A stretch of 64,000 nucleotides of DNA from Lysobacterales bacterium. Its GTDB lineage: Bacteria; Pseudomonadota; Gammaproteobacteria; Xanthomonadales; UBA2363. This document shows, one piece after another, positions 25,717 to 34,181 of this stretch. The number at the start of each line of letters is the position of its first letter. Position 1 is the first letter of the stretch. Below the pieces are notes generated by a model. It saw nothing but the letters and a program-made list of their open reading frames with translations. It searched no databases and had not been told where the DNA came from. The DNA lies in NCBI GenBank assembly GCA_019634735.1, contig JAHCAT010000013.1, positions 1-64,000 on the forward strand, read 5' to 3'. The position numbers and the translations under genes are program-made.

Positions 25717-25841
25717 CCGTCACGGCACAGCCGCTTCCTACCCAACGGCCCCGCGCCCGAACCGTCCGCCACGCCCCGCAGCGTTGCCGCCATCGCTGTC
25801 AGCCGCCACCATCCGGTTCACCCTCCAGCCCGGCCTGATCG

Positions 25842-26387
25842 ATGCTTCCTGCCCAGCACCTCACTCTCCGCTGCCTGACCGTCCTGTTCCTGTCCGCGGT
25901 CATCCCCGCAATGGCCTGGGCCGCGCCACCGGCCGCGGACGCCGCCAACGCCACCACCACCGTCTACCTGGTCCGCCATGCCGAAAAGGCCGACGGCGAC
26001 GACCCCACCCTGTCCCCTAGCGGCCAGACCCGCGCGATCACCCTCGCCCACGTGCTCGCCGACGCCGGCCTGTCCGCCGTCTTCGTCACCGACACCCGGC
26101 GCAGCCGCGACACCGCCGCGCCGGTCGCCGCCGCCACCGGCCTGGCCGCCACCCGCTACGACGCCCGCGACGCCCAGGCCCTGGCCGCCACCGTGCGCGC
26201 CGACCACGCCGGCCAGGCGGTCCTGGTCGTCGGCCACTCCAACACCCTCGACGACCTCGCCGCTGCCTTCGGCGCCCACGGCCTGGCCGATCTCGACGAG
26301 TCGCAGTACGACCGGCTGTATGTGGTGCAAGCAGGAAGCAACGACGTTCGGCTGCTGCAACTGCGCTATGGCACGCCCACGCATTGA
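25842..26387 (+). CDS. Secreted histidine phosphatase family protein
   Basis: The 181-residue precursor has a signal peptide (LTVLFLSAVIPAMAWAA). A histidine-phosphatase core follows with VYLVRHAEKADGDDPTLS (nucleophile His in RHA, EK pair typical of the family), VTDTRRSRDTAAP, and VLVVGHSNTLDDL carrying the second catalytic His. Export distinguishes it from the cytoplasmic SixA-like enzyme at 2199. It likely acts on small phosphate esters in the periplasm; the substrate is unknown. No obvious Shine-Dalgarno sequence is seen. The upstream region is the tandem repeat array. Confidence 0.83.
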   Translation: MLPAQHLTLRCLTVLFLSAVIPAMAWAAPPAADAANATTTVYLVRHAEKADGDDPTLSPSGQTRAITLAHVLADAGLSAVFVTDTRRSRDTAAPVAAATGLAATRYDARDAQALAATVRADHAGQAVLVVGHSNTLDDLAAAFGAHGLADLDESQYDRLYVVQAGSNDVRLLQLRYGTPTH

Positions 26388-26537
26388 CCGTAGCCTTCCC
26401 AGGCATCCGGACCCGGGGCGACTCGACCGCAGGGGCTTCGTGTGCAACCACCCCCCCTGGGAGCGGACTCACCATGGCGCCGGCCACAGGAGTACTGCCA
26501 TGCAGGCCACCCTGACGTCTCCGGCCGGAGCTTCCTG

Positions 26538-27086
26538 ATGAGTTCCCTAACCGCTCCGCTCCGCTTCCAGGCCCCCCTGCTGCGCCCCGCGCAACCGCGC
26601 AACGCCAGCTGGTCGTTCCTGCATGTCCCGGCCGCGGCCAGCGCCCGCCTGCCCTCGCGCGGCCTGGTCACGGTGGCCGGCACCCTGGCCGGCGCGTCCT
26701 TCCAGGCAACCCTCTCGCCGGATGGCCAGGGCAGCCACTGGCTGAAGGTCGAACGCGCCCTGCGCGAGGCCGCCGGCGTCGCGGTCGGCGATACCGTGGA
26801 ACTGGCCATCGCCCCGGCCGTCGAAGAACCCGAACCCGCCCTGCCCGCCGACCTGCGCCGTGCCCTGGCCGCACACCCGGCGGCAAAGGCGCAATGGGCC
26901 AGCCTGACGCCGGTCGCGCGCCGCGACTGGATCTTCTGGATCGGCTCTGGCAAACAGGCGCAGACCCGCACCAGACGCATCGCCGCCACCTGCGACATGC
27001 TGGCGTCCGGCAAGCGCCGGGCCTGCTGCTTCGATCGCTCGGGGAGGTGGAGCAAGGGGCTGTCGGCGCCCGAACCCGCCGCGTGA
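26538..27086 (+). CDS. DUF1905 / YdeI-OmpD-like domain protein
   Basis: The 182-residue protein has an N-terminal DUF1905 barrel (LRFQAPLLRP, WSFLHVPAAASARLPSRG, LVTVAGTLAGASFQATL). A C-terminal YdeI/OmpD-associated helical tail follows, with LRRALAAHPAAKAQWASLTP, RRDWIFWIGSGKQAQTRTRR and IAATCDMLASGKRR. This architecture is common in small cytoplasmic proteins once linked to bacteriocin or antibiotic tolerance; the molecular role is unknown. GGAG lies eight bases before the ATG. Confidence 0.8.
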   Translation: MSSLTAPLRFQAPLLRPAQPRNASWSFLHVPAAASARLPSRGLVTVAGTLAGASFQATLSPDGQGSHWLKVERALREAAGVAVGDTVELAIAPAVEEPEPALPADLRRALAAHPAAKAQWASLTPVARRDWIFWIGSGKQAQTRTRRIAATCDMLASGKRRACCFDRSGRWSKGLSAPEPAA

Positions 27087-27550
27087 GCAGCAGCCGGTCA
27101 CGGCGGAAACCGGTCGAGCCGGCCAGGTTTCCACCGCTACGATCACGCAGCCCGATCCACGGCGCCATGGTCAGCCACGTTGCGGCGCATCGATAACTGC
27201 CCGGCACCGCAGCCGACCGCACTCCGCGACCAATCCAGCAAGTCAATCACCCGCTGCCAGGCGACACCCAAGTCGGCCATGCTGGCGCACCCGTCGTTCC
27301 CGCCAGTTCGGAGACCTCGGGGCATATGTATGGCCTTCACGAAGCCCGAACACCGACAGCGCCCGGCGGAACGGGTGCACCCACGAGACCTCGAAGGCAA
27401 CAGCACGCTCATAGGCGGCAAGTTTGTGGATCGGGTCGAGACCGGCCGTAGACCGTGAAGGCACCCCGATCACCCAGTCCGGCGGACCCCGCAGACCGCG
27501 CTCGTCCAACCGTGGTGTGGCATGCTTTCCACCTGCCTCTGAGATGCGCC
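27087..27550. other. Spacer without recognisable gene
   Basis: This 464-base stretch lies between the YdeI-like gene and the antitoxin gene. It is less G+C-rich in places. Open frames on either strand are short and lack family motifs or ribosome-binding sites. I see no repeat of the H1/H2 type. It may hold decayed coding sequence, but none could be identified. Confidence 0.5.
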
Positions 27551-27775
27551 ATGGCCAAGCCAGTCGAAGACCTAGCCGCGCAAGCCCTGAACCTGCCAGC
27601 CGAGGACCGTGCGAAGCTGGTCGAGCGCCTGCTCGAGAGCTTCGAGCCACGCTCGCCTGCGCAGGTGGCGTGGTTGCAGCTTGCCGCTACTCGCCGGGAT
27701 GCCGTTCGCGCGGGCAGCGTATCGATGGTGCCTGGCGATGAGGCGCTCGCCCGCATCCGCAGCCGAATCACGTGA
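27551..27775 (+). CDS. Addiction-module antitoxin (PF09720-like)
   Basis: The 74-residue protein has the short helical pattern of the addiction-module family: AAQALNLPAEDRAKLVERLLESFE, then a divergent tail. Members neutralise RelE/ParE-type toxins encoded directly downstream. Here the TGA overlaps the GTG of such a toxin gene (GTGA), the standard arrangement. The usual acidic C-terminal segment is replaced by ARIRSRIT. Because the toxin is frameshifted, the antitoxin may be a relic. Confidence 0.75.
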   Translation: MAKPVEDLAAQALNLPAEDRAKLVERLLESFEPRSPAQVAWLQLAATRRDAVRAGSVSMVPGDEALARIRSRIT

Positions 27776-28073
27776 GTTTCTGGCTTCACCCGGACGCAGA
27801 AGCAGAACTTGGCGAGGCGGCAGCCTACTACGCCGAACAAGCAAGCCCCTCGTCGCCCGGGCTTTCCTGGCGGAATTCGAGCGCGTTCGCGACCTGCTAG
27901 TCGAGAACCAATACCGAGGCCCGCACGGGGAGTACGGCCTTCGCCTGTATCACCTCGATCGTTTCCCTTACACAGTGGTGTACGAGCCAGATGAACAGAC
28001 GGGCCCGCAGATCTACGCCGTCGCACATCAGCATCGCGAGCCAGGTTATTGGGCCAAGCGCATCGACCCTTAG
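27772..28073 (+). pseudogene. RelE/ParE-type toxin, frameshifted by one base in a C tract
   Basis: Translation from the GTG gives VSFWLHPDAEAELGEAAAYY, a typical RelE/ParE start, but it runs out of frame and stops early after AEQASP. The adjacent frame then supplies LVARAFLAEFERVRDLLVEN and the C-terminal YRFPYTVVYEP-like strand through the TAG at 28071. The switch falls at CCCC (27846-27849). A fifth C would restore one 100-residue protein, and the whole span is 302 bases, one short of a multiple of three. Either the toxin is inactivated or this is a homopolymer sequencing error. Confidence 0.8.
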
Positions 28074-28227
28074 CCCGGACGTCCACGAGGACGCGTAGTG
28101 GGGCCGTCGGGATCGCGCCCTGGCAGCGAAAAGGTGCAGTGCAAGGCTGCCAGGGACGAACTTCCGATCCAGGTCAATGCGCCGCCCGGTCCCTTCGCGG
28201 CGCTCCCTTCGGTTAGCAATCAAGCGC

Positions 28228-28608
28228 ATGAGCACCCTGCTGCCCGTCGCGATTCTCGCCCTGCTTTCGCCTGTCGCCAGCGCAACCTGGGCGGACACGC
28301 CCGGCGGGCACGTCCCCGCCCGGTTTCTCGGCACCTGGGCGGCCGATGCCGACCTGTGCGGTCAGGAACCCTACGAGTCGATGCTGGAGATCACCCCCGA
28401 CTCGATCGCGTTCTATGCCAGCGGCGGCCCCATACGCTCGGTGGAGGCGCACAGCGTCGAGGAAGTCACCCTCGTGGCCGAGCTCCACGGCGAGAGCGAC
28501 GAGACCTGGGCCGAATCAATGACGCTGCGACTCTCCCAGGCCGGAAACAGGCTGGCGATCGACGACAGGGAGGGGTTCCGGCATCGTTGCCCGCCTGCGA
28601 ATCGCTGA
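28228..28608 (+). CDS. Small secreted hypothetical protein
   Basis: The 126-residue precursor has a signal peptide (LLPVAILALLSPVASATWA). A compact domain follows with FLGTWAADADLC and YESMLEITPDSIAFYASGG and alternating strands, resembling a small lipocalin-like beta barrel. Two cysteines (in ADLCGQ and FRHRCPP) could form a disulfide. No family name can be given with confidence. The ATG at 28228 is preferred because the signal peptide follows directly; an earlier in-frame start at 28177 would add basic residues only. Confidence 0.55.
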   Translation: MSTLLPVAILALLSPVASATWADTPGGHVPARFLGTWAADADLCGQEPYESMLEITPDSIAFYASGGPIRSVEAHSVEEVTLVAELHGESDETWAESMTLRLSQAGNRLAIDDREGFRHRCPPANR

Positions 28609-28739
28609 CGCAAGCGGTGCGGGAAAGGTTTCCGGGAAAACGCAGGCTCCCCACCCGGCAGACACCTCGAGAGCACGACCTCCAGCCGCATGCGGACGGT
28701 GCAGCACATGCCCCATGTCGCCCGAGCAATCGCGCGCCC

Positions 28740-29489
28740 TCACCCCACCCACAACAACCTCCCCGCCACATACAGCACCAGCACCGCCGTCAGCCGCTTC
28801 ACCGTGCGCTCGGAGAAGCGGCCGGCGCCCAGCCAGCTGCCGAGCTGGCCGCCGGCCAGCACCGCCAGGAACAGCGGCCACCAGGCCAGCAGTTCGCCAG
28901 CGTGGTCCAGGCCGCCCAGCTTGGCGGCCTGGCCGGCCAGGCCGGCCAGCGAGTTGAGCAGGATGAAGACGCTGGCGGTGGCGGCGATGGCCTTGGGCGT
29001 GGCCAGGCGCAGGGTGTGCAGCAGGGGCGCCAGGAAGATGCCGCCGCCGATGCCGACCAGGCCGCTGAGCAGGCCGATGCCGGCGCCCAGGGCCAGCGCC
29101 AGGGCGAGCTGGCCGGGCGTGCGCCGCGGCGGCGCGGCGGTGGCCTGGCGGCGTTCGAACAGCATCAGCAGGCCGGCCGTCAGCAGGGCCAGGCCGAGCA
29201 GCAGCACGAAGGCCTCGCGCCCGATCGGCAGCCGGCCGCCCAACCAGGCCATCGGCATCGACAGCAGCACGAACGGCGCCACGAAGCGCGGGTCCAGGTG
29301 GCCGGCGCGGGCGTAGCGCCAGGCGCCGCCGCTCACCACGATCAGGTTGCACACCAGGGCGATGCTGGGCAGCAGCCGGTAGTCGACCTCGGCCAGCACC
29401 AGCAGGGCGTTGTAGGTGGAACCGCCGCCGAAACCGACCATGGCGTACAGCAGGGCGGTCAGCGCGAACAGTGCGGCCAGCCAGGTCAC
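28740..29489 (-). CDS. TauE/SafE family membrane permease (second copy)
   Basis: The 249-residue inner-membrane protein has about eight helices in two halves: TALLYAMVGFGGGSTYNALL near the N terminus and LLSGLVGIGGGIFLAPLLH in the second half, the TauE/SafE glycine motifs. It starts with GTG (TWLAALFALTALLY) overlapping the TGA of the cupin gene (GTGA), so the two are coupled. Coupling with a small cupin suggests transport linked to handling of a sulfur- or carbon-containing anion, but the substrate is not known. It differs clearly from the TauE protein at 13725. Confidence 0.87.
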   Translation of the reverse strand: MTWLAALFALTALLYAMVGFGGGSTYNALLVLAEVDYRLLPSIALVCNLIVVSGGAWRYARAGHLDPRFVAPFVLLSMPMAWLGGRLPIGREAFVLLLGLALLTAGLLMLFERRQATAAPPRRTPGQLALALALGAGIGLLSGLVGIGGGIFLAPLLHTLRLATPKAIAATASVFILLNSLAGLAGQAAKLGGLDHAGELLAWWPLFLAVLAGGQLGSWLGAGRFSERTVKRLTAVLVLYVAGRLLWVG

Positions 29490-29869
29490 GGCGCGGCGTC
29501 CCCGCCCTCCAGGTCCTGGTAGTTGCCGGCCTGGAAGCGCGGCGTGCACAGGGCCAGGAACACCAGTTCCTCGGGCCCGGGGTTGGCGATGCGCTGGCGC
29601 ACGCCGGGCGGGATCAGCACCAGGTCGCCGGGGCCGACCGCCTGCGCCGGCAGTTCGCCGACCTCGACCTCGCCGCGGCCTTCCAGCACCAGGTAGCGCT
29701 CGGCGGTGGCGGCCAGGCGGTGCCAGCGCGTGCGGCCGCCGGCCGGCACCCGCGCGCGCGCCACCGACAGCGCCGGGTCGGCGGGGTCGTTGAGCAGCTC
29801 CAGGATGTGGCAGCCCTCGACGAACCAGTATTCGCGGGCCGGGTCGGCCCGTCTCACCTGCGCCTGCAT
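29486..29869 (-). CDS. Small cupin-domain protein
   Basis: The 127-residue single-cupin protein has TRWHRLAATAERYLVLEGRG, corresponding to motif 1 with the metal-binding His and Glu, and LVLIPPGVRQRIANPG as motif 2, where Arg-x-Arg replaces the usual His. The metal site may therefore be incomplete. The ATG at 29869 has GGGAG at good spacing. It is the first gene of a two-gene unit with the TauE-type permease. It may sense or bind the transported compound, or act as a small dioxygenase; neither is proven. Confidence 0.78.
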   Translation of the reverse strand: MQAQVRRADPAREYWFVEGCHILELLNDPADPALSVARARVPAGGRTRWHRLAATAERYLVLEGRGEVEVGELPAQAVGPGDLVLIPPGVRQRIANPGPEELVFLALCTPRFQAGNYQDLEGGDAAP

Positions 29870-29940
29870 CGCCGTCTCCCTCGCTGTCGCCCGCCCGGCG
29901 CACGCCGGACCGGCATCGTAGCCGGCCGGGCGGCGCTGCT

Positions 29941-29959
29941 GCTCAGGCCGCACCTGAGC
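29941..29959. promoter_or_regulatory. Palindrome upstream of lexA (possible operator)
   Basis: A perfect inverted repeat, GCTCAGG/CCTGAGC with a five-base centre, lies in the 193-base spacer between the divergent cupin and lexA genes. It does not resemble known E. coli, Pseudomonas LexA2 or Xanthomonas LexA boxes, none of which I find here. It could be a divergent LexA site or an unrelated hairpin. Confidence 0.3.
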
Positions 29960-30062
29960 GGCGCGGCGCAAGTGCTTGGCGCGGCGCGGTTCGTCTCAGC
30001 CGGCGCGACGGCCGCGCCGGAAACCGCTTGCGTCCGCCCGCGGAACCACATAAAAAGGTGGC

Positions 30063-30710
30063 ATGCAGCTCACCGACCGCCAGCAGGCCATCCTCGACTT
30101 CCTGACCGCCTTCCAGGCCGGCCACGGCTACCCGCCGACCCGCGCCGAGATCGCCCGGGCGTTCGGCTTCTCGCAGGCGCGCAGCGCCGAGGACCACCTG
30201 CGGGCGCTGGCCGCCAAGGGCGCGATCGCGCTGGAGGGCGGGCGTTCGCGCGGCATCCGGGTGCTGGCCGGGGCCGGCGCGGGCGAGGAGGGCGACGCGG
30301 GCGCGCCGCCGGCCGCCGCCGACCTGCTCAGCCTGCCCCTGGTCGGCCGGGTCGCCGCCGGCGCGCCTATCCTCTCCGACGCCCACATCGCCGGCCGCTA
30401 CGCGCTGGACCGCGCGCTGTTCCGGCCGCGCCCGCATTTCCTGCTGCGCGTCGAGGGCGACAGCATGCGCGAGGCCGGCATCCTCGACGGCGACCTGATC
30501 GCCGTGCACCGCACGCCGGTCGCCGAATCCGGGCAGATCGTGGTGGCGCGGCTGGACGACGAGATCACCGTCAAGCGCCTGCGCCGCGGCGCCGACGGCG
30601 GCCTGGCCCTGCTGCCGGCCAATCCCGACTACGCGCCGATCCCGGTCGACCCGGCACGCCAGGCCTTCGCCATCGAGGGCCTGCACGTCGGCGTGATCCG
30701 GCGCGGCTGA
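30063..30710 (+). CDS. lexA: LexA repressor of the mutagenesis cassette
   Basis: The 215-residue protein has an N-terminal winged helix (TDRQQAILDFLTAF, PPTRAEIARAFGFS, recognition helix RSAEDHLRALAAKG). The C-terminal S24 autoprotease has a cleavage bond A99-G100 in GRVAAGAP, catalytic Ser134 in EGDSM and Lys171 in ITVKRL. DNA damage activates RecA-stimulated self-cleavage and derepression. AAGGTGG precedes the ATG. Directly followed by imuA (5-base gap), it heads lexA-imuA-imuB-dnaE2 and probably controls it. In some Pseudomonas and Xanthomonas this cassette has its own LexA2 with a distinct box. Confidence 0.93.
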   Translation: MQLTDRQQAILDFLTAFQAGHGYPPTRAEIARAFGFSQARSAEDHLRALAAKGAIALEGGRSRGIRVLAGAGAGEEGDAGAPPAAADLLSLPLVGRVAAGAPILSDAHIAGRYALDRALFRPRPHFLLRVEGDSMREAGILDGDLIAVHRTPVAESGQIVVARLDDEITVKRLRRGADGGLALLPANPDYAPIPVDPARQAFAIEGLHVGVIRRG

Positions 30711-30715
30711 GGGCC

Positions 30716-31816
30716 ATGACCGCCCTGCACCAGCCGGCCGTTGCCGGCACCGCCGCCGACCCCGCCCTCCCGGTCCGCCCCGACCTGTGGCGCGGCCGCC
30801 GCAACCGCAGCGGCACGCCGGCCAGCGCCACCGGCTGGCCGGCGCTGGACGCCCTGCTGCCCGGCGGCGGCTGGCCGGCCGGCGCGGTGTGCGAGGTCCT
30901 GCACGGCCACGACGGCTGCGGCGAGCTGGCCGTGCTGCTGCCGGTCCTGGCCCGCCTGGCCAGCCCGGCGCGGCCGCTGGTCTGGGTGGCGCCGCCCTAC
31001 CGGCCCTTCGCGCCGGCCCTGCGCGCGCACGGCCTGGACCTGGCCGCCCTGCACCTGGTCGAGGCGGCGCCGCAGCAGGCGCTGTGGGCGGCCGAGCAAT
31101 GCCTGCGCGCCGGCTGCTGCGGCGCCGTGCTGCTGTGGTCGGCCAGCGCCGACGGCACCGCCCTGCGCCGCCTGCAACTGGCCGCCGAGACCGGCCGCGG
31201 CCACGCCTTCCTGCTGCGCGACGCCCGCCACGCCGGCAACCCCAGCCCGGCACCGCTGCGCATCGTCGTCCGCCGCGAGCGCGGCGAACCGGTGCTGCGC
31301 GTGCTCAAGTGTCGCGGCCTGCTGGCGCCGCCGGCCGGCGAGCTGGCGCTGGTGGCCGGCGATGCCGGGCGCGCGGGCGCTGTCCGGCCCGGGCCGGCCA
31401 GCCCCCCGGCGAGGCAGGCGGCGGACGCTGCACCCGGGGCCACCGGCCTCGAGACGAGGCGGGCCGGCGCGGCGTCCGGGTCCGCCGGTGCCCGGCAAGC
31501 CACGCTGTTCCAGCCCGCGACCAGGGCGGCGCCCCACACGGCCAGGCCCGACCCGGCGACCGTCCGCCTGCCGGCGCCGTCGTCGGGGCGCGGCGCCGAC
31601 CCGGCGGGCGCCGGCCGTGCCGTGCCCGTGCGGCTGGCGGCGGGGCAGCCCTCCGCCTGCCTGGCGCCTGCGGCGTCAGGGTCTGACTGTCCGGCTCATC
31701 CGGCAGCCGGGCCGGCCTGTCTCGCTCATCCTGCGGCCGGGTCCGGGCACCCGCTCCAGACGGTCCTTGCCGCCGTCGCCGGCCCGGCCAGCGGCGCCGC
31801 CGGCACGCCGCCATGA
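30716..31816 (+). CDS. imuA: ImuA, translesion synthesis accessory (RecA/SulA-like) protein
   Basis: The protein has 366 residues. Residues about 30-215 form the ImuA domain with LDALLPGGGWPAGAVCEVL, LVWVAPPYRPFAPALRAHGL, and RIVVRRERGEPVLRVLKCRG near its end. The P-loop is degenerate, as expected. Residues about 220-366 are an Ala/Pro/Gly-rich low-complexity tail absent from normal ImuA (about 200-260 residues). ImuA works with ImuB and DnaE2 as the induced mutasome. The TGA overlaps the imuB ATG (ATGA). The tail's codon pattern matches the host, so it is in-frame expansion rather than a lost stop, though its presence in the mature protein is unproven. Confidence 0.85.
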   Translation: MTALHQPAVAGTAADPALPVRPDLWRGRRNRSGTPASATGWPALDALLPGGGWPAGAVCEVLHGHDGCGELAVLLPVLARLASPARPLVWVAPPYRPFAPALRAHGLDLAALHLVEAAPQQALWAAEQCLRAGCCGAVLLWSASADGTALRRLQLAAETGRGHAFLLRDARHAGNPSPAPLRIVVRRERGEPVLRVLKCRGLLAPPAGELALVAGDAGRAGAVRPGPASPPARQAADAAPGATGLETRRAGAASGSAGARQATLFQPATRAAPHTARPDPATVRLPAPSSGRGADPAGAGRAVPVRLAAGQPSACLAPAASGSDCPAHPAAGPACLAHPAAGSGHPLQTVLAAVAGPASGAAGTPP

Positions 31817-33633
31817 GCGCGTCGCTGTGGGCCTGCCTGCGCCTGGCCGATCCGGCGCTGGCCGCCATGCAGCGGCGGCTGGCCACGGTGCCGGAGCGCC
31901 TGGCGGTGCTCGACGGCCCGCCGCAGCGGCCGCAGGTGCTGGCCTGCAGCGACGGCGCCCGCCGCGCCGGGGTGCGCCCGGGCCTGGGCCTGCCGGCAGC
32001 CCGCGCCCTGTGCCCGGATCTCATCGCCCTGCCCCGCGATGCCGGTGCCGAGCAGGCGCTGTGGCAACTGCTGGGCGCCTGGGCCTACGGCTTCAGCGAC
32101 CAGGTCAGCCTGGCCCTGCCCGACGCCGTGGTGCTGGAGGTCGGCGGCAGCCTGCGCCTGTTCCGGGGCTGGCCGGCGCTGGAACGGCAACTGCGCGGCG
32201 ACCTCGCCCAGCTGGGCCTGGCCGCGCGCCTGGCCCTGGCGCCGCGGCCGCGCGCCGCCTGGGTCCTGGCGGGGCTGGCCGGGGCGGCCTCCTCGCCGGC
32301 GGCGGGCCGGACTGCGGGCGGTATCCGGGCCGCGCCGTCGCCTGCCGGCGCGTTGCCGGCGGCCCGTGCTGCCAGAGGGGCGGTTTTTTCCGACGGCAGC
32401 GCGCGGGCGGCATGCAGCCCGGGCATCGGGCCAACGATGCCTTCCGGAAAACGCGACAGGGAGGATGCCGGGCAGGCCGGGGTGCGCGCCGCGGGCGACC
32501 TGGTCCGGGCGATCGATGCAGCGACCTCCGCCCCGGTCAGCGCGGTGGCCCGCGACGACGCCCTGCGCCGCCTGCTCGACGACCTGCCGGTGAGTGCCGC
32601 CGGCTTCGAGCCCGGCGCCCTGGCCGCGGTGCGCGCCATGGGCTTCCTGCGCCTGCGCGAGCTGGCCGCCCTGCCGCGCGACAGCCTGGGCCGCCGGATC
32701 GGCGCCGCCGCCCTGGTGCAGATCGACCGCCTGTACGGCCGCGCCCCCGATCCCCTGCCCGGCTGGCAGCCGCCGCAGGGCTTCGAGGCGGTGATCGAGT
32801 TCGACGCCCGGCCGACCGCCGTGGAACCGCTGCTGTTCGCGCTGCGCCGGCTGTTCGCCGAACTCGCCGCCGCCCTGCAGGCGCGCGACGGCGGCGTGCA
32901 GCGCTTCCGCCTGGTGCTGCTGCACGAGGACGTGCCGGCGACCACCGTGCCGGTCGGCCTGCTGCGTCCCGAGCGCGATCCGGCCCGCCTGCTGGAACTG
33001 GCGCGCGCGCGCCTGGAACGCGCCAGCCTGGCGGCGCCGGTCGCCGGCCTGGCCCTGGTCGCCGACGAGCTGCCGCCGTTCCGGCCCGGCCTGGCCGACC
33101 TGTTCGCCGGCGCCGCCGAGCGCGGCGACTGGCCGGACCTGCTCGAGCGCCTGCGCGCCCGGCTCGGCGACGAGGCGATCCGCCATCCGGTCGAGCAGGC
33201 CGACCATCGCCCCGAACGCGCCACCGCCCTGCGGCCTTCGGCGCTGCCGACACCCGGCGCGCCCCGGCTCGGCGTTAGGCGGCGCGATGGCGGCCTGCCA
33301 CTGCCCGGCACCGGCGTCGCTGCCGGAGTCGGTGCCTGTGCCTCTGCCCGTGCCGCTGCTGGTACTGCCGCCCGCGGCGTCCCCGCCGCCCTGCCCGCCG
33401 ACCCCCGCCAGGCGGCCAGCCGCCCGGTCTGGCTGCTGCCCCGTCCGATCCCCCTGCGCGGCCGCCCGGCCCGCGTGCTGTCCGGCCCGGAACGCCTGGA
33501 GACCGGCTGGTGGGACGGCGGCGACCTGCGCCGCGACTACTACGTCATCGAGACCGCCCAGGGCCAGCGTGCCTGGGCCTTCTGCCCGGTCGGCGAGCGC
33601 GACGGCTGGATGCTGCACGGCTGGTTCGCCTGA
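31813..33633 (+). CDS. imuB: ImuB, catalytically inactive Y-family polymerase homologue
   Basis: The 606-residue Y-family protein lacks the acidic catalytic triad: the first motif is LWACLRLADPALAAMQRR and the second VVLEVGGSLRLFRG, without the paired Asp/Glu of active polymerases. A palm/fingers region, a thumb (MGFLRLRELAALPRD) and a little-finger domain (GFEAVIEFDARPTAVEPL) are present. The C-terminal ETGWWDGG...YYVIETAQ is the ImuB hallmark. ImuB bridges DnaE2 and the beta clamp. Residues about 160-245 and 460-540 are low-complexity insertions. A 559-base repeat region separates it from dnaE2. Confidence 0.9.
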   Translation: MSASLWACLRLADPALAAMQRRLATVPERLAVLDGPPQRPQVLACSDGARRAGVRPGLGLPAARALCPDLIALPRDAGAEQALWQLLGAWAYGFSDQVSLALPDAVVLEVGGSLRLFRGWPALERQLRGDLAQLGLAARLALAPRPRAAWVLAGLAGAASSPAAGRTAGGIRAAPSPAGALPAARAARGAVFSDGSARAACSPGIGPTMPSGKRDREDAGQAGVRAAGDLVRAIDAATSAPVSAVARDDALRRLLDDLPVSAAGFEPGALAAVRAMGFLRLRELAALPRDSLGRRIGAAALVQIDRLYGRAPDPLPGWQPPQGFEAVIEFDARPTAVEPLLFALRRLFAELAAALQARDGGVQRFRLVLLHEDVPATTVPVGLLRPERDPARLLELARARLERASLAAPVAGLALVADELPPFRPGLADLFAGAAERGDWPDLLERLRARLGDEAIRHPVEQADHRPERATALRPSALPTPGAPRLGVRRRDGGLPLPGTGVAAGVGACASARAAAGTAARGVPAALPADPRQAASRPVWLLPRPIPLRGRPARVLSGPERLETGWWDGGDLRRDYYVIETAQGQRAWAFCPVGERDGWMLHGWFA

Positions 33634-33805
33634 GGCGCGAACGCATGGTCCCGTCGCTGGGCAACACCAGGCTCTCCTGCCCGGCCGGAGCTGCCTCCGC
33701 GGCACGGCGTGGCGACTTGGGCTCCACGCGGGCGACGCAGCCAGAGGTCGCCGGCAAACCCGGGCAGGCCGGTCCGGCATGGAGGGAGGCCCCGGCAAGC
33801 CCCGG

Positions 33806-34063
33806 CCCTCTCCCCCAGCCCCTCTCCCCGAGGGAGAGGGGAGCAGGACGCGCAAGTCGCCCCCCTCCCCGCGACCCTCTCCGACGCGGCGACGCCCCGC
33901 CTCTCCCTCCCCGCCGCGACGGCACACCACTTCTCCTTTCCCGCCGCGACGACGCCCCACTTCTCCTTTCCCGCCGCGACGGCACCCCACTTTTCCTTTC
34001 CCGCTGCGACGGCGTCCCACTTCTCCCCTCCCCCGCTTGCGGGGGAGGGGCCGGGGGAGAGGG
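33806..34063. repeat. H1 - 30-bp tandem repeat - H2 composite element
   Basis: This lies in the imuB-dnaE2 spacer (33634-34192), which has no gene. H1 is at 33806-33846 (CCCTCTCCCCCAGCCCC.. with GGGAGAGGGGAGCAG). Four copies of an exact 30-base period follow, beginning CCGCCGCGAC at 33911, 33941, 33971 and 34001. H2 is at 34018-34063 (12-base arms around CCTCCCCCGC). The order H1-array-H2 matches 37826-38249 and 57427-57636, with a different array unit. Confidence 0.8.
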
Positions 34064-34135
34064 AAGTCCCTCCGCACCCCGGATGTCGTCACGCCTGTCC
34101 GCGGCCGGGACGACAGGCTCTAGGCGAACACACCC

Positions 34136-34181
34136 CACTTCTCCCCTCCCCCGCCTGCGGGGGAGGGGCCGGGGGAGAGGG
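34136..34181. repeat. Second H2 hairpin directly upstream of dnaE2
   Basis: CACTTCTCCCCTCCCCCGCC and its G-rich complement form a hairpin ending 11 bases before the dnaE2 ATG. The putative Shine-Dalgarno stretch GGCAGGA overlaps or touches the 3' flank, so folding of this hairpin could affect dnaE2 translation, or could act as a partial terminator in the operon. Confidence 0.7.

Noticed and set aside
27243..27650. Protein-coding gene on the minus strand before the antitoxin
   Set aside because: The frame overlaps the antitoxin gene, lacks a ribosome-binding site and has no recognisable domain. Part of it could be decayed sequence, but it is not supportable.
29870..30062. Classical SOS box upstream of lexA
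   Set aside because: Neither CTGT-N8-ACAG, GTAC-N4-GTGC nor a Xanthomonas-type box is present.
33911..34030. 30-bp repeats as CRISPR or parS-like iterons
   Set aside because: The units are directly adjacent with no spacers, only four, and no replication or partition gene is next to them.
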